A DNA stretch of 64,000 nucleotides from JABFRJ01 sp033812735 (GTDB taxonomy: Bacteria > Pseudomonadota > Alphaproteobacteria > Rhizobiales > Hyphomicrobiaceae): contig JAPXTA010000005.1 in the NCBI GenBank assembly GCA_033812735.1, positions 1 to 64,000 of the forward strand. The letters run 5' to 3'. Both the position numbers and the translations under genes were made by a program. The notes beneath the pieces were generated by a model, which was given only the letters and a program-made list of their open reading frames with translations, was not told the origin of the DNA and searched no databases. Shown one piece after another: positions 1-10,207 of the stretch. The number at the start of each line of letters is the position of its first letter. Position 1 is the stretch's first letter.

Positions 1-728
1 ATCATCTCGATGTAGAAATCCGGAACCGTCAGAGCGCCCGTGGAAACGCCGCCGACCGGTTCGACGATGAACGCGAGGACGCTTTCAGGGCCTTCCGCTT
101 CGATCGTGCGTTCGAGTTCCGTGGCGCAGTGCCGCGCATAGGTCTCTGGCGTGAAGTTCGGCGGTACACGATAGCTGAAGGGCGTCGGCACCTTCGGCAT
201 TTCCTTGATCATCGGGCCGAACATCTTGTGCGCGTTGGCATCGCCACTGAGTGTCAGCGCGCCCGCCGTGTTGCCGTGGTAGCTGACAGCGCGGCTGATG
301 ACTTTCCAGCGCGAGCCCTTGCCGGTCATCACGGCATGCTGGCGCGCGAACTTGATCGCTGCTTCGACCGCCTCGGACCCGCCAGAGCAGAACCAGGCGC
401 GCTCGAAGCCTTTGCCGGCGAGGCCGGTCAATTTGTCCGAAAGCTCAAGGTTGGATTCGCTTTCGAACTGCGAGGGATGAGCGAACGTGACCTTCTCGGC
501 TTGCGCGGTCATCGCCGACAGGATGCGCTTGTTGCCGTGTCCGAGATTGCAGGCGACAGGGCCCGACGACACATCGAAGAAGCGGCGGCCGTCCGTGTCC
601 CAGATATAGACGCCCTCGCCGCGGGCGATCCGTGGGTGGCGCTTTGCGCCGGGCTTCGCAGCAAATGTCTGCATGCCGCCGCCATGCGGCTCGAAGCCGA
701 CCGGCTGGTCATGTGTTGCGATGGTCAT
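1..728 (-). CDS. Class III aminotransferase, C-terminal part outside window
   Basis: PLP-dependent class III (omega) aminotransferase, of which about 242 N-terminal residues are visible before the window edge. Reading the minus strand from the ATG at 728 gives the family's pattern: an N-terminal glycine-rich stretch, a segment around GVYIWDTDGRRFFDVSSG, the cofactor phosphate loop CSGGSEAVEAA, the SYHGNT motif and EPVGG near the edge. The Schiff-base lysine would lie further on and cannot be checked. A GGAG sits about 9 bases before the ATG. It is the last visible gene of the transporter operon and follows the aspartoacylase-like gene by 17 bases. That pairing resembles doeD-doeB of ectoine breakdown, but the substrate is an inference. 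Confidence 0.85.
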   Translation of the reverse strand, partial: MTIATHDQPVGFEPHGGGMQTFAAKPGAKRHPRIARGEGVYIWDTDGRRFFDVSSGPVACNLGHGNKRILSAMTAQAEKVTFAHPSQFESESNLELSDKLTGLAGKGFERAWFCSGGSEAVEAAIKFARQHAVMTGKGSRWKVISRAVSYHGNTAGALTLSGDANAHKMFGPMIKEMPKVPTPFSYRVPPNFTPETYARHCATELERTIEAEGPESVLAFIVEPVGGVSTGALTVPDFYIEM

Positions 729-745
729 GGTGATGCTCCAGTCGG

Positions 746-1735
746 TCAGGCGGCGTCTGCGGCAAGATGAGCGATGCAATCGCCGCGCTCTACGGGTACG
801 GGCGGACGGCGGCAGATGACGATGCCATCGGCTTCGAAGTGAAGCGTGATGGGCTCGCGTAGCGGCTCGTCGAGAAAGTGGACTTGGCCTGCGATTCGAC
901 CTGCTGTCACGGTGCCGCCGAGATCGAAGTACGGCTCGAACCAGCCGCGCGTCGGGGCGTAGAGATAGTCGTTTTTGCCGGTGACGCCCATCAGGCGCGT
1001 TCCGGGCGAGGTCGCGGGTTTTTCGGTGACGCCGTAGTGTGCGAGCATATTGGCGATGCCGGCCTCGGCGATACGGATGGTTTCGGTTGTGACTTGGCCC
1101 GTGCCGCCCAGTTCGGTGCCAACCGCGGTGACGCCGGCACGCTGGCACGCGGCGAGCAGTGTGCGGCTGTCGCCCGCGGCGGTGATATAGCCGATTGGTG
1201 CGGCGAACGCCTGCAGAGCCGCGAGCGCCTTTGGATCAGGTGATTTTGCATTGCCGATGATCAGGGCGCTCGGCAGATAATGCAGCGTGCGGCCGCCCGA
1301 ATGAAGATCCAGCACGCCGTCGCACATCGGCAGGAGGACGGTCTCGACATAGTGCGCGATCATTTGCGTCGGCGTGCCATCGGCATCGCCAGGGAATGTG
1401 CGATTGAGATTGCCTGCATCGAGGGGCGAGACGCGGTGCCCCGCCATCGCTGCGGGGAAATTGGTCATCGGCAGGATGATGACGCGGCCGCGGATGGCAG
1501 CCGGCTGGAGATTTCGGATCAGCTTCACGAGGCCGATCTGGCCCTCGTACTCGTCGCCGTGATTTCCGCCCATCATCAGGACCGTCGGGCCGCTGCCGTT
1601 CTTTATCTGAGCGATAGGAATGCCGATCCAACCGTAGGCCGAGACGTTGCTCGAATGGGGCAGGCGTACATAGCCGACCTGCTTGCCGTCCTTGTCGAAA
1701 TCGATCTCTGTCGTCAGGCGCGTGGTTTTGGGCAT
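746..1735 (-). CDS. Succinylglutamate desuccinylase/aspartoacylase family deacylase (DoeB-like)
   Basis: Zinc-dependent amidohydrolase that should remove an acyl group from an N-acylated amino acid; 329 residues, normal for the family. The zinc motif GGNHGDEYEG puts His59 and Glu62 in place, NLNRTFPG follows at about 109-116, the third ligand is His145 in DLHSGG, and a probable catalytic glutamate lies in VGTELGGTG. It starts 8 bases after the upstream ATPase gene and belongs to the transporter operon. Closest recognisable relatives include N-alpha-acetyl-diaminobutyrate deacetylase (DoeB) of ectoine breakdown; next to a class III aminotransferase that role is plausible but not proven, and other N-acyl substrates are equally possible. 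Confidence 0.8.
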   Translation of the reverse strand: MPKTTRLTTEIDFDKDGKQVGYVRLPHSSNVSAYGWIGIPIAQIKNGSGPTVLMMGGNHGDEYEGQIGLVKLIRNLQPAAIRGRVIILPMTNFPAAMAGHRVSPLDAGNLNRTFPGDADGTPTQMIAHYVETVLLPMCDGVLDLHSGGRTLHYLPSALIIGNAKSPDPKALAALQAFAAPIGYITAAGDSRTLLAACQRAGVTAVGTELGGTGQVTTETIRIAEAGIANMLAHYGVTEKPATSPGTRLMGVTGKNDYLYAPTRGWFEPYFDLGGTVTAGRIAGQVHFLDEPLREPITLHFEADGIVICRRPPVPVERGDCIAHLAADAA

Positions 1736-1743
1736 TTCGATAC

Positions 1744-2738
1744 TCAGGCGGCTGGTTTAGCAGTGTGTATCGGCGCGAAATGGCAGGCGACGGCGTGGCC
1801 GGAGGGTGAGGTGTCCAACGGCGGCTCCGCGCGCTTGCAGATGTCCTGGGCGATCGGGCATCGAGTATGGAATCGACACCCCGGTGGCGGATTGAGCGGG
1901 CTTGGAACGTCACCCTTGAGTACTGTTCGTTGCCGTTTGATTCCGGGTTTCGGCAGCGGGATCGCCGACAACAGCGCTTGCGTGTAGGGGTGCTGGGGGT
2001 CTGCATAGAGCGTTCGCTTGTCGGCGATCTCGACAATTTTGCCGAGGTACATCACGGCGACGCGGTTGGAGATGTGCTTCACAACGCCGAGGTCATGCGA
2101 GATGAAAAGGTATGTCAGTCCAAAGTCGCGCTGAAGATCCTGCAAGAGGTTGATCACTTGCGCGCGGATCGAGACGTCGAGAGCGGAGACGGGTTCGTCG
2201 CAGATGATGAAGCGGGGATTGAGCGCAAGGGCGCGGGCGATGCCGATCCGTTGGCGCTGACCACCTGAGAATTCATGCGGGTAACGGCTTGCTGCGTAGC
2301 TCGCTAGGCCGACCGTCGAGAGCAAGTCCTTCACGCGTTTGTCGCGCGAGGCATCGTCGCCGACCCCGTGGATGACCATCGGCTCGGCGACGAGTTCTGC
2401 GACGGTCATACGCGGGTTGAGGGAGCCGTAGGGGTCTTGGAAGATGATCTGCATGGCGCGACGCTGGCGCTGCAACTCGTCGCCGGACGCGGTGACGATA
2501 TCGCGGCCATCGAAAAGCACCTGACCGGACGTTGGTTCGATCAAGCGGATCAGCATTCGCCCGGTCGTTGTTTTGCCGCAGCCGGACTCACCGACAAGTC
2601 CCAGCGTTTCACCGCCGGCGATCGAAAAGCTGACACCGTCGACTGCTTTCACGGTCGCCAAATTGGCGAACGAGAACATGCCGCGCGACAGCGAGAAGTG
2701 CTTGGTGAGGTTCTTCACCTCGATGAGGGGAGTGGCGG

Positions 2739-2742
<4 letters not shown>
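1744..2742 (-). CDS. Oligopeptide/dipeptide ABC transporter ATPase, OppF/DppF type
   Basis: Cytoplasmic ATPase subunit driving uptake through the two permeases encoded upstream; about 332 residues. The Walker A is GESGCGKTTTGR, the signature is EFSGGQRQRIGIARAL, the Walker B ends ICDEPVSALDVS, and the C-terminal oligopeptide domain ends with the cysteine motif CRFHTRCPIAQDIC. The ATG at 2742 begins a protein starting MTATPLIEV and overlaps the previous stop by ATGA, implying translational coupling; a longer reading upstream of it is unlikely. It is the second of the two ATPases typical of peptide, nickel and glutathione importers. Substrate cannot be read from the ATPase. Confidence 0.92.
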
Positions 2743-3731
<989 letters not shown>

Positions 3732-3734
3732 CGG

Positions 3735-4628
3735 TCAGCCCTGCATCACCTTAAGGCGGGGATCGAGCACGTCGCGCAGGCCATCACCCAAGAGGTTGAG
3801 GCCCAGCACGGTGATCGCGAGAAACATGCCGGGGATGAGCGTGATCCAGGCCGCTTCGCGAATGTAGTCGCGGCCCTCGGCGATGATGTTGCCCCACGTC
3901 GGCGTGGGTGGTGCTGCACCGAGGCCCAGATAGCTCAGGACCGCCTCCGTCAGCACGGCGTAAGCGAAAATGAAGGTCAGTTGGACGATGAGCGGGGCGA
4001 GGCAGTTCGGCAGGACATGCTTGAAGATGATGCGCATGTGGCTCGCGCCCATGGCCTTTGCCGCCTGCACGTATTCAGTTTCGCGGACCACGAGGACGGA
4101 TGCGCGGACGATGCGGGCCGTACGTGGAATGTAGACGACAGAAAGAGCGATTGCCGCGGTAAGGCTCGATGGGCCAAGGGCCGCAGCAATGGCGATAGCG
4201 AGCAAGACCGCCGGGAAGGCCATCAGCGCGTCGGCGACCCGCATCAAGATATTGTCGAGGCGCCGGAAGTAACCGGCGGCGGCGCCGAGCATTACGCCGA
4301 AAATGGCATTCAAGACCACGACAGCAAAGCCGATCGCGAGAGAGATGCGCGCGCCGTAGACAATACGCGAAACTTGGCTGCGGCCGACATTGTCGGTGCC
4401 GAAGGGGTGATCCCAGCTCGGCGGTTTGAAGCGATTTCGCACCGAGAGCTTGGTTGGGTCCGAGGTTGCGATGACATCGGCGAGCACTGCGACAAGCAGC
4501 ACAAAGCCGAACAAGATTGCGCCGATCATGAAGGCCCGATGCTTCAAGAGACGCCGCACCGTTGGCCAGTTGGCAAGTAGGCCGCGTCTTGCAGGCGGGA
4601 CTGAAGCGGTTTCAGTGGCGGGTGTCAT
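3735..4628 (-). CDS. Oligopeptide/dipeptide ABC transporter permease, DppC type
   Basis: Inner-membrane permease of the peptide-type importer, 297 residues. It has the N-terminal OppC-like segment with one helix (around AFMIGAILFGFVLLVAVLA), the HPFGTDNVGRSQVSRIVYGA motif, five further helices, and an EAA-type coupling loop AKAMGASHMRIIFKHVLPN that docks on the ATPases. Its start overlaps the end of the DppB-type gene by 17 bases. DppB and DppC types form the transmembrane heterodimer. Confidence 0.92.
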   Translation of the reverse strand: MTPATETASVPPARRGLLANWPTVRRLLKHRAFMIGAILFGFVLLVAVLADVIATSDPTKLSVRNRFKPPSWDHPFGTDNVGRSQVSRIVYGARISLAIGFAVVVLNAIFGVMLGAAAGYFRRLDNILMRVADALMAFPAVLLAIAIAAALGPSSLTAAIALSVVYIPRTARIVRASVLVVRETEYVQAAKAMGASHMRIIFKHVLPNCLAPLIVQLTFIFAYAVLTEAVLSYLGLGAAPPTPTWGNIIAEGRDYIREAAWITLIPGMFLAITVLGLNLLGDGLRDVLDPRLKVMQG

Positions 4629-5565
4629 AGCGCACCCTGGGGTCGAAGAAAGCGTAGAGGACGTCGACGATCAGATTGAGCAGCAAGAGCGTTGTTGCGA
4701 CGAATAGAAGTCCGCCCTGGATCATCGGGTAGTCCCGTCTGAGGACAGCCGAGCCGAGCAGAGATCCAATTCCAGGAACGGAGAAAATGGATTCGATGAC
4801 GACCGAACCCGAGATCAAAACAGAGAAAATGACGCCGATGATGGTGATGACTGGGATCATCACGTTCTTGAAAGCGTGCTTGGCGATGACGATGCCTTCG
4901 GACATGCCTTTGGCGCGCACGGTGCGGATGTAGTCCTGCCGGAGCACTTCGAGCATCGTCGAGCGGGTGATGCGCGCCAAAAGCCCTATCTGCAGAAGCG
5001 CAAGTGAGACGGCAGGGAGGGTCGCGGCCTTGAACCATCCGAAGGGGTCTTCGGTGAACGGGATGTAGCCGCCGGTCGGCAGCCATCCGAGATGCACCGA
5101 AAACAGGATGATCAGCATGAGGCCGAGCCAGAAGTTCGGTAGCGAGACGCCGATCAATGCAAAGGCCATTGCCGCCTGGTCGACCCAAGTATTGGCCCTC
5201 AATGCTGCGAGCGCGCCGCAGGTGATGCCGATCAACAGGGTCAGTACCATTGCGTAGATCGCGATCGAGAGTGAAATCGGGATGCGTTCGATCACGGAAG
5301 CCAAGACAGGCTTGCCAAGAAGAAGCGATGTACCGAGGTCGCCGCGGGCGAGGCCGCTGTAGTAGCGGCCCATTTGGACCATGAAGGGTTGGTCCAGACC
5401 CAGATTCCGGCGGATCTGATCGAGTTCTTCGTTGGTGGCGGAGGGGCCACCAATGAGGATCGCGGGATCTCCCGGGATCAGCTTCATGACGGAAAACGAC
5501 ACCAGACTGACCAGCAATAGCACCGGTATCGATTGCAGCAATCTGGTCAGGATGTATCGCGCCAT
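4612..5565 (-). CDS. Oligopeptide/dipeptide ABC transporter permease, DppB type
   Basis: Inner-membrane permease, 317 residues, with the family's MARYILTRLLQSIPVLLLVS start, a first helix, the periplasmic segment that includes GDPAILIGGPSATNEEL and NLGLDQP, five more helices and the coupling loop RAKGMSEGIVIAKHAFKN. It is separated from the binding-protein gene by about 70 bases that contain a perfect inverted repeat. Partner of the DppC-type permease immediately downstream. Confidence 0.92.
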   Translation of the reverse strand: MARYILTRLLQSIPVLLLVSLVSFSVMKLIPGDPAILIGGPSATNEELDQIRRNLGLDQPFMVQMGRYYSGLARGDLGTSLLLGKPVLASVIERIPISLSIAIYAMVLTLLIGITCGALAALRANTWVDQAAMAFALIGVSLPNFWLGLMLIILFSVHLGWLPTGGYIPFTEDPFGWFKAATLPAVSLALLQIGLLARITRSTMLEVLRQDYIRTVRAKGMSEGIVIAKHAFKNVMIPVITIIGVIFSVLISGSVVIESIFSVPGIGSLLGSAVLRRDYPMIQGGLLFVATTLLLLNLIVDVLYAFFDPRVRYDTRH

Positions 5566-5593
5566 GAAGTGCTTTCAGCTGCGATGGTGGATA

Positions 5594-5624
5594 CCCGATG
5601 ACGCGCGGACTGCACGTCATCGGG
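5594..5624 (-). other. Intercistronic hairpin between binding protein and permease genes
   Basis: CCCGATGACG (5594-5603) and CGTCATCGGG (5615-5624) form a perfect 10-base inverted repeat around an 11-base loop. It lies between the stop of the solute-binding protein and the start of the permease gene, with no T-run. Hairpins in this position often protect the binding-protein mRNA or attenuate the downstream genes; that role is inferred. Confidence 0.6.
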
Positions 5625-5635
5625 ATTTGGCGGGT

Positions 5636-7213
5636 TTACTTGAGCCAGACGTTGCTCATGCGGGGGATGCGGAAGGGTTTGAAGCCTTCGACGTTCGAGC
5701 GAACAACCTGGACTTTCGTCAGCGTGCCGAAGGGAATCGCGAGCACCTGTTCGAGGGCATACTTTTCCGTGTCGGCGTAGGCCTTCTTGCGGTCGTCCAA
5801 CGTCTTGCCGTTGGCGATCGCGTTGAAGTGTTTCATGAACGTCTCGTCGGCCTTGTTGTCCTTCGGCTTGTAGGCGTTGTTCGGATGGGCGTGGAAACGC
5901 CAGGCCGCTAGTCCGCCGAGCGAGGTGTTGGTGCCGTATCCGGTGAAGAAGAAGTTCCAGCCTTCAGCCGAATTCTGCTGCAATTGTACCGTTGCGGGCC
6001 AATCCAGCACCTTCAGTTCGGCGTTGATGCCGGCTGCTTTCATCTGCTCCGACATGACGAGCGCTGCCGTGTACATGTTGGAGTAGTCTTTGTTGGTGAG
6101 AAGAATGACCTTCTCGCCTTTGTATCCGGCTTCCTGCAGCAGCTTCTTCGCTTTGTCCTTGTCCTTGAGATTGTACGTGTGCTTGGCGACTTCCGTGTAG
6201 AAGGCCTGACCGGGATATTGGAGCCCGATATTGAGACGGTAGGCGCCGTCGGTCGCGGCATCCATGATCTCGTCCATGTCGAGCACGGCCTGGATCGCCT
6301 GACGAACCTTCACATTGTCAGTCGGGGGCGCAGAAATGTTCGGCACCGCAATCTGCACCCAGAAGTTCTGCAACGGCTTCAGCGTGACGTTCGGGTTTGA
6401 TTTCAAGCGCGCTTGCGCTTTCGCCGGCACGTCTTCGGCACCCTGGAACTCACCGGTTTCGATGCCCGCGACACGAGCGCCCGCCTCTGTGACGATGCGG
6501 AAGGTGACGGTGTCGAGGCAGGCGACCTTGTAGCCGCCGAAGCCGTTTAATTCCTTGTAGCGGGCGTCGGGTTTATAGCCGTCGAAGCGCTTTAGCTTCA
6601 CGTGGCTATCAGCAACGAATTCTACGAACTCCCATGGACCCGTTCCGACGGGCTTCAGTTGCATCGCGGGCGCTTCGGCGTTCTCTTTGGGAATGATGAC
6701 GACCGGCACGGAGAACGAGGACAGGTTCTCCAAGAAGGTCGGCTGCGCCTGCTTCATTTTCATGACGAAGGTATATTTGTCGGGAGCTTCCCATTTTTCG
6801 ACGACATTCAAAATGCTGCGGTCGATGCCGACCTTGGCGTAACGATCGAAGGAGGCGACGACATCTTCGGTCGTCATTTCCTTGCCATTGTGGAACTTGA
6901 CGCCCTGGCGAAGTTTGAACGTGTACATCATGCCGTCGGGGGCTTCCGTCACGCTTTCGGCAAGCTCTGGGATCGGCGCCATATTCTCATCGCGAGTCAT
7001 AAGGCTTTCGAACATGTTCATCGCGATGTTGCGTGTCGAGATCGTCGAGGATGTGTGCTGATCGAGGCTGTTGACCTTTGCCTCTTGCGCGAAAACGAGA
7101 TTGCCGCCTTTCTTCGGGCAGGCGAACTGAGCTGATGCACTCGTCGCCGCGAGTGCGGTCGCGGCGAATGCGGCAAGCGAGAACATTGTCCTGTGGTGTC
7201 GCGCAGGTCCCAT
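5636..7213 (-). CDS. ABC transporter substrate-binding protein, family 5 (peptide/nickel type)
   Basis: Periplasmic solute-binding protein of about 525 residues that delivers substrate to the permeases encoded next. The ATG at 7213 is preferred: a GGAGG lies 8 bases upstream and the product begins with a signal peptide (RHHRTMFSLAAFAATALAATSASA, cleavage near SASA-QF). The mature part shows the family 5 opening KKGGNLVFAQEAKVNSLDQH, then MFESLMTRDENMAPIPELAES and the TYTFKLRQGVKFH-like segment at YTFKLRQGVKFHNGK. The single cysteine after cleavage is not a lipobox. First gene of the operon; the 150 bases upstream should hold its promoter, but I see no convincing one. Confidence 0.93.
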   Translation of the reverse strand: MGPARHHRTMFSLAAFAATALAATSASAQFACPKKGGNLVFAQEAKVNSLDQHTSSTISTRNIAMNMFESLMTRDENMAPIPELAESVTEAPDGMMYTFKLRQGVKFHNGKEMTTEDVVASFDRYAKVGIDRSILNVVEKWEAPDKYTFVMKMKQAQPTFLENLSSFSVPVVIIPKENAEAPAMQLKPVGTGPWEFVEFVADSHVKLKRFDGYKPDARYKELNGFGGYKVACLDTVTFRIVTEAGARVAGIETGEFQGAEDVPAKAQARLKSNPNVTLKPLQNFWVQIAVPNISAPPTDNVKVRQAIQAVLDMDEIMDAATDGAYRLNIGLQYPGQAFYTEVAKHTYNLKDKDKAKKLLQEAGYKGEKVILLTNKDYSNMYTAALVMSEQMKAAGINAELKVLDWPATVQLQQNSAEGWNFFFTGYGTNTSLGGLAAWRFHAHPNNAYKPKDNKADETFMKHFNAIANGKTLDDRKKAYADTEKYALEQVLAIPFGTLTKVQVVRSNVEGFKPFRIPRMSNVWLK

Positions 7214-7363
7214 CGGGTCGCCTCCTGGTTTGGACGTCTCAGCGATCGCTATGACCACTCGGTCCGGCAGTGAGAGCGTAACGTTGTGCGGAAGCGCGGC
7301 ACAAGCTGAACTGACACGCCATTGCAGAATGGCCGTGCGGTGCAGCATTGCGCGGGGCGCAGG

Positions 7364-8293
7364 TCATCCGGCCTGCCAAACTGGTGTTCGCCATGATGCG
7401 TTATCGGGCACCTCGCCGCGAACGAGAGCGAAGTACGCCTCTTGAACGCGACGGGTCGTTGGACCGACGTTGCCATCGCCGAGTGCGATCCGATCGACTT
7501 CGCGCACCGGTACGACTTCCCAGCCCGAGCCGCACAGGAAGGCTTCGTCTGCTGCGTAAATCTCGGTGCGATCGACCGGCCGTTCGACGACCTCAAGACC
7601 AAGTTTATCTGCGCCTAAGCGCATTATTGTGTCGCGAGTGACGCTTTCGAGGATATCGCTGCCCGTGTCCGGCGTGATCAATTTTCCGTCGCGGACGAGG
7701 AACAAGCAGGCACCCGTGCCTTCGGACAGCTTGCCTTGTGCCGTTAACATCAGCGCACCGCCGTAGCCGTTGCGCTGGGCCTCGATTTCGGCGGCGCGGT
7801 TGTTCATGTAGTTGGCGGTGGCCTTTACGCGCGGCGGTAGCGCGTTGTCGGCTATGCGCGCAATCGAGGAGATGCAGGTGGTAATGCCGTCGCGAACGTT
7901 CTTCGATGTGGAACGCGGGACGCAGCCGACGACAAGACCGACGGGCGTCGTTGCGGCTAAATCATCGTCACCTGATAGAAAGGCGATCATCCGGATGTGC
8001 ACATCGCTTCGAATGTCGTTCGCGCGCAGCGTGTCCAGAACACACTGTTCGAGGAAGGCCGTGTCGTAGACAGGCTCGAGGCGCGCGACACGCATGCCGA
8101 ACCTGAGACGTTCGACGTGTTCGCGCAGCCGGAAGATGAATAGTTCGCGTGCGGTTTCGTTCCAATAGGCGCGGATGCCTTCGAAGACGCCGCCACCATA
8201 CTTAACGGCCCCGGAGAACGCATGCACTTTGCAGTCTGCGTAGTCGACGATGCGGCCATCTAGGCACATTTTCGCTGCGGTCGGCGTGGGCAT
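7364..8293 (-). CDS. ilvE: Branched-chain amino acid aminotransferase (class IV)
   Basis: Transfers the amino group between glutamate and branched-chain 2-oxo acids, the last step of valine, leucine and isoleucine synthesis, using PLP. The 309 residues match the class IV fold: GGGVFEGIRAYW near the N terminus, the PLP lysine at about residue 158 in PPRVKATANYMNNRAAEIEA, and LSEGTGACLFLV near 189-200. Length is typical. It is transcribed away from the hydroxyacid dehydrogenase across a 200-base divergent spacer. D-amino-acid transaminase belongs to the same fold, but the sequence pattern favours IlvE. Confidence 0.88.
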   Translation of the reverse strand: MPTPTAAKMCLDGRIVDYADCKVHAFSGAVKYGGGVFEGIRAYWNETARELFIFRLREHVERLRFGMRVARLEPVYDTAFLEQCVLDTLRANDIRSDVHIRMIAFLSGDDDLAATTPVGLVVGCVPRSTSKNVRDGITTCISSIARIADNALPPRVKATANYMNNRAAEIEAQRNGYGGALMLTAQGKLSEGTGACLFLVRDGKLITPDTGSDILESVTRDTIMRLGADKLGLEVVERPVDRTEIYAADEAFLCGSGWEVVPVREVDRIALGDGNVGPTTRRVQEAYFALVRGEVPDNASWRTPVWQAG

Positions 8294-8493
8294 GGCGTGT
8301 GTCCCCTGGCCTCTTCAGACGTCCATCGTGGAACTCAAGCTTACCGCAGCCGGGCGGGCGCGAAATGGTACAGAGTTGCAGGGGTGACCAGCAGCCAGTG
8401 CACCGTGGCGCGGTCGGGAAGGGAAGCAAAGCCCGTTGCGACATTGGATTCCGCGATGCTACATCCGGCTCGACCTTGCCCTTGGAGCACCCG

Positions 8494-9468
8494 ATGACGA
8501 AGCCGCGCCTTCTGCAAACCGGACCGATCCTAACGATCGTCGACGACAGCCTTCCGAGAACATTCGATGTCGCGATGCTCAAAGCGCCGGCCGAGCGCGA
8601 GGCGCAGCTCAAGTCGATCGGCAAAGATATCGTGGCGATCGCCACCGGCAGTCTTACGGGGGTCAAGTGCGACGCTGCCTTTCTGGCACATTTTCCGAAC
8701 CTGAAGATCGTCGGCAATTTCGGCGTCGGTTACGACAGTGTCGATGCCGATTACTGCGCGAAGCACGGGATTGTTCTTACAAATACCCCCGATGTGCTGA
8801 CCGAGGAGGTCGCTGATACGGCTCTCGGGTTGATGATCATGACGGTGCGCGAGTTCGGCCAGGCAGAGCGGTATCTGCGGGCTGGACGATGGGGCCGGGA
8901 AGGCGACTACCCGTTGACGCCCGCGAGCCTGCGCGATCGCACGCTCGGCATGGTCGGCATGGGGCGGATCGGACAAGCTATCGCAACCCGCGCGTCGGCT
9001 TTCGGGATGCCGATCGTCTACTACAGCCGTTCGCCCAAGGCGGACGTGCCTTATAAGTATTACAGCAAGCTCATCGAGATGGCTCGTGACGTCGATATCC
9101 TGATGGCGATCACGCCCGGCGGTGCTGAGACCAAGAACCTGATCAATGGCGATGTGCTTAAGGCGCTTGGACCCAAGGGAATCCTGATCAATATGGCGCG
9201 GGGGTCGGTTGTGGACGAAACCGCGTTGCTTGCGGCGCTCAAGCAGAAGACGATCTTGTCGGCTGGTCTCGACGTGTTTTGGGACGAGCCAAAGATCAAC
9301 CCGGCGTTCTTCGACATCGAGAACGCGACATTGTTGCCGCATCTCGGATCGGCGTCGCAATACACGCGAGATGGTATGGGGCAGATGCTCGTCGACAATC
9401 TTGTGAACTTCGCAGCGGGCAAGCCCCCTGTCACTCCCGTGCCGGAAACGCCATTTAAGGCTTGGTAA
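8494..9468 (+). CDS. D-isomer-specific 2-hydroxyacid dehydrogenase
   Basis: NAD(P)-dependent oxidoreductase reducing a 2-oxo acid such as glyoxylate or hydroxypyruvate; 324 residues. The nucleotide-binding motif GMVGMGRIGQAIATRA lies in the middle, the catalytic arginine in LINMARGSVVDE, the glutamate follows in VFWDEPKINPAF, and the histidine in LLPHLGSAS. The ATG at 8494 is chosen because the product then begins directly with the substrate domain and GGAG lies 7 bases before it; an upstream in-frame reading from 8299 has no family similarity. Exact substrate unknown. Confidence 0.88.
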   Translation: MTKPRLLQTGPILTIVDDSLPRTFDVAMLKAPAEREAQLKSIGKDIVAIATGSLTGVKCDAAFLAHFPNLKIVGNFGVGYDSVDADYCAKHGIVLTNTPDVLTEEVADTALGLMIMTVREFGQAERYLRAGRWGREGDYPLTPASLRDRTLGMVGMGRIGQAIATRASAFGMPIVYYSRSPKADVPYKYYSKLIEMARDVDILMAITPGGAETKNLINGDVLKALGPKGILINMARGSVVDETALLAALKQKTILSAGLDVFWDEPKINPAFFDIENATLLPHLGSASQYTRDGMGQMLVDNLVNFAAGKPPVTPVPETPFKAW

Positions 9469-9488
9469 AGCGGCTGGAGGCATTTGGG

Positions 9489-10091
9489 ATGGCTGGTGGA
9501 GACGGTCTGACACCGCAACCGAAGGCGCAGCAGCGGCGGATGCTGCTCGCGGCCGCAGCGCTGGCGATCGGCGTGGTCGCCATGCTGGTGCTCGGTGTGA
9601 AGCCTTCGCTTGGCCAGGCTTCGAAGTTGAACGCCGGACATATGGCAGCGTTCGTTTTCAAGCCTGAGCCACCGGCGCTGCCCGACTTCAAGTTCGTGGA
9701 TGGCAGCGGAAAAGAGCGCTCGCTCTCCGAGTGGAAGGGGCGCGTCGTCCTCCTCAATCTATGGGCGACGTGGTGTGCACCCTGCCGCAAGGAGATGCCT
9801 GATCTCGATAAGCTTCAAGCGGAACTCGGCTCGGACAAGTTCGAAGTCGTGGCGATCAGCGTCGATCGCAGTGGCGTCAACGGCGCCAAGAAATTCCTGG
9901 AGCAAGTCGGCGTAGCAAAGCTGACGCTGTATGCCGATCCTAGTGCAAAGCTCGCGGGGGAGTTGAAGGTGCTTGGATTGCCCGCGACGATCTTGATCGA
10001 TGGCGCGGGTCGAGAAGTCGGCCGGTTGCTCGGGCCAGCCGAGTGGGCTAGCGAGGATGCGAAAGCGCTCGTGAAATCGGTGATCCGATAG
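9489..10091 (+). CDS. TlpA/ResA-like membrane-anchored thiol-disulfide oxidoreductase
   Basis: Periplasmic thioredoxin-like reductase held by one N-terminal helix (about residues 17-36); 200 residues. The active site WCAPC is at 95-99 within LLNLWATWCAPCRKEMP, followed by VVAISVDRSG and the cis-proline region LGLPATILID. Proteins of this kind keep cytochrome c apoproteins or copper-site proteins reduced. A GGAGG ends 8 bases before the ATG at 9489. The gene begins 20 bases after the dehydrogenase and may share its transcript. Partner protein unknown. Confidence 0.9.
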   Translation: MAGGDGLTPQPKAQQRRMLLAAAALAIGVVAMLVLGVKPSLGQASKLNAGHMAAFVFKPEPPALPDFKFVDGSGKERSLSEWKGRVVLLNLWATWCAPCRKEMPDLDKLQAELGSDKFEVVAISVDRSGVNGAKKFLEQVGVAKLTLYADPSAKLAGELKVLGLPATILIDGAGREVGRLLGPAEWASEDAKALVKSVIR

Positions 10092-10207
10092 ATGTGTTCG
10101 GGCGCCGCCGGTAGACTTACCAATTGCGCCGCAACCTATTGCGTTCGGCATTAGGATTCTGAGAACATTGCTGCGACGACTGAACGTCTAGCCGGGCGGG
10201 ACTCGAC

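Noticed and set aside
8530..9513. 327-codon minus-strand frame opposite the 2-hydroxyacid dehydrogenase
   Set aside because: Shadow of a well-supported gene, with no recognisable motif or ribosome-binding site.
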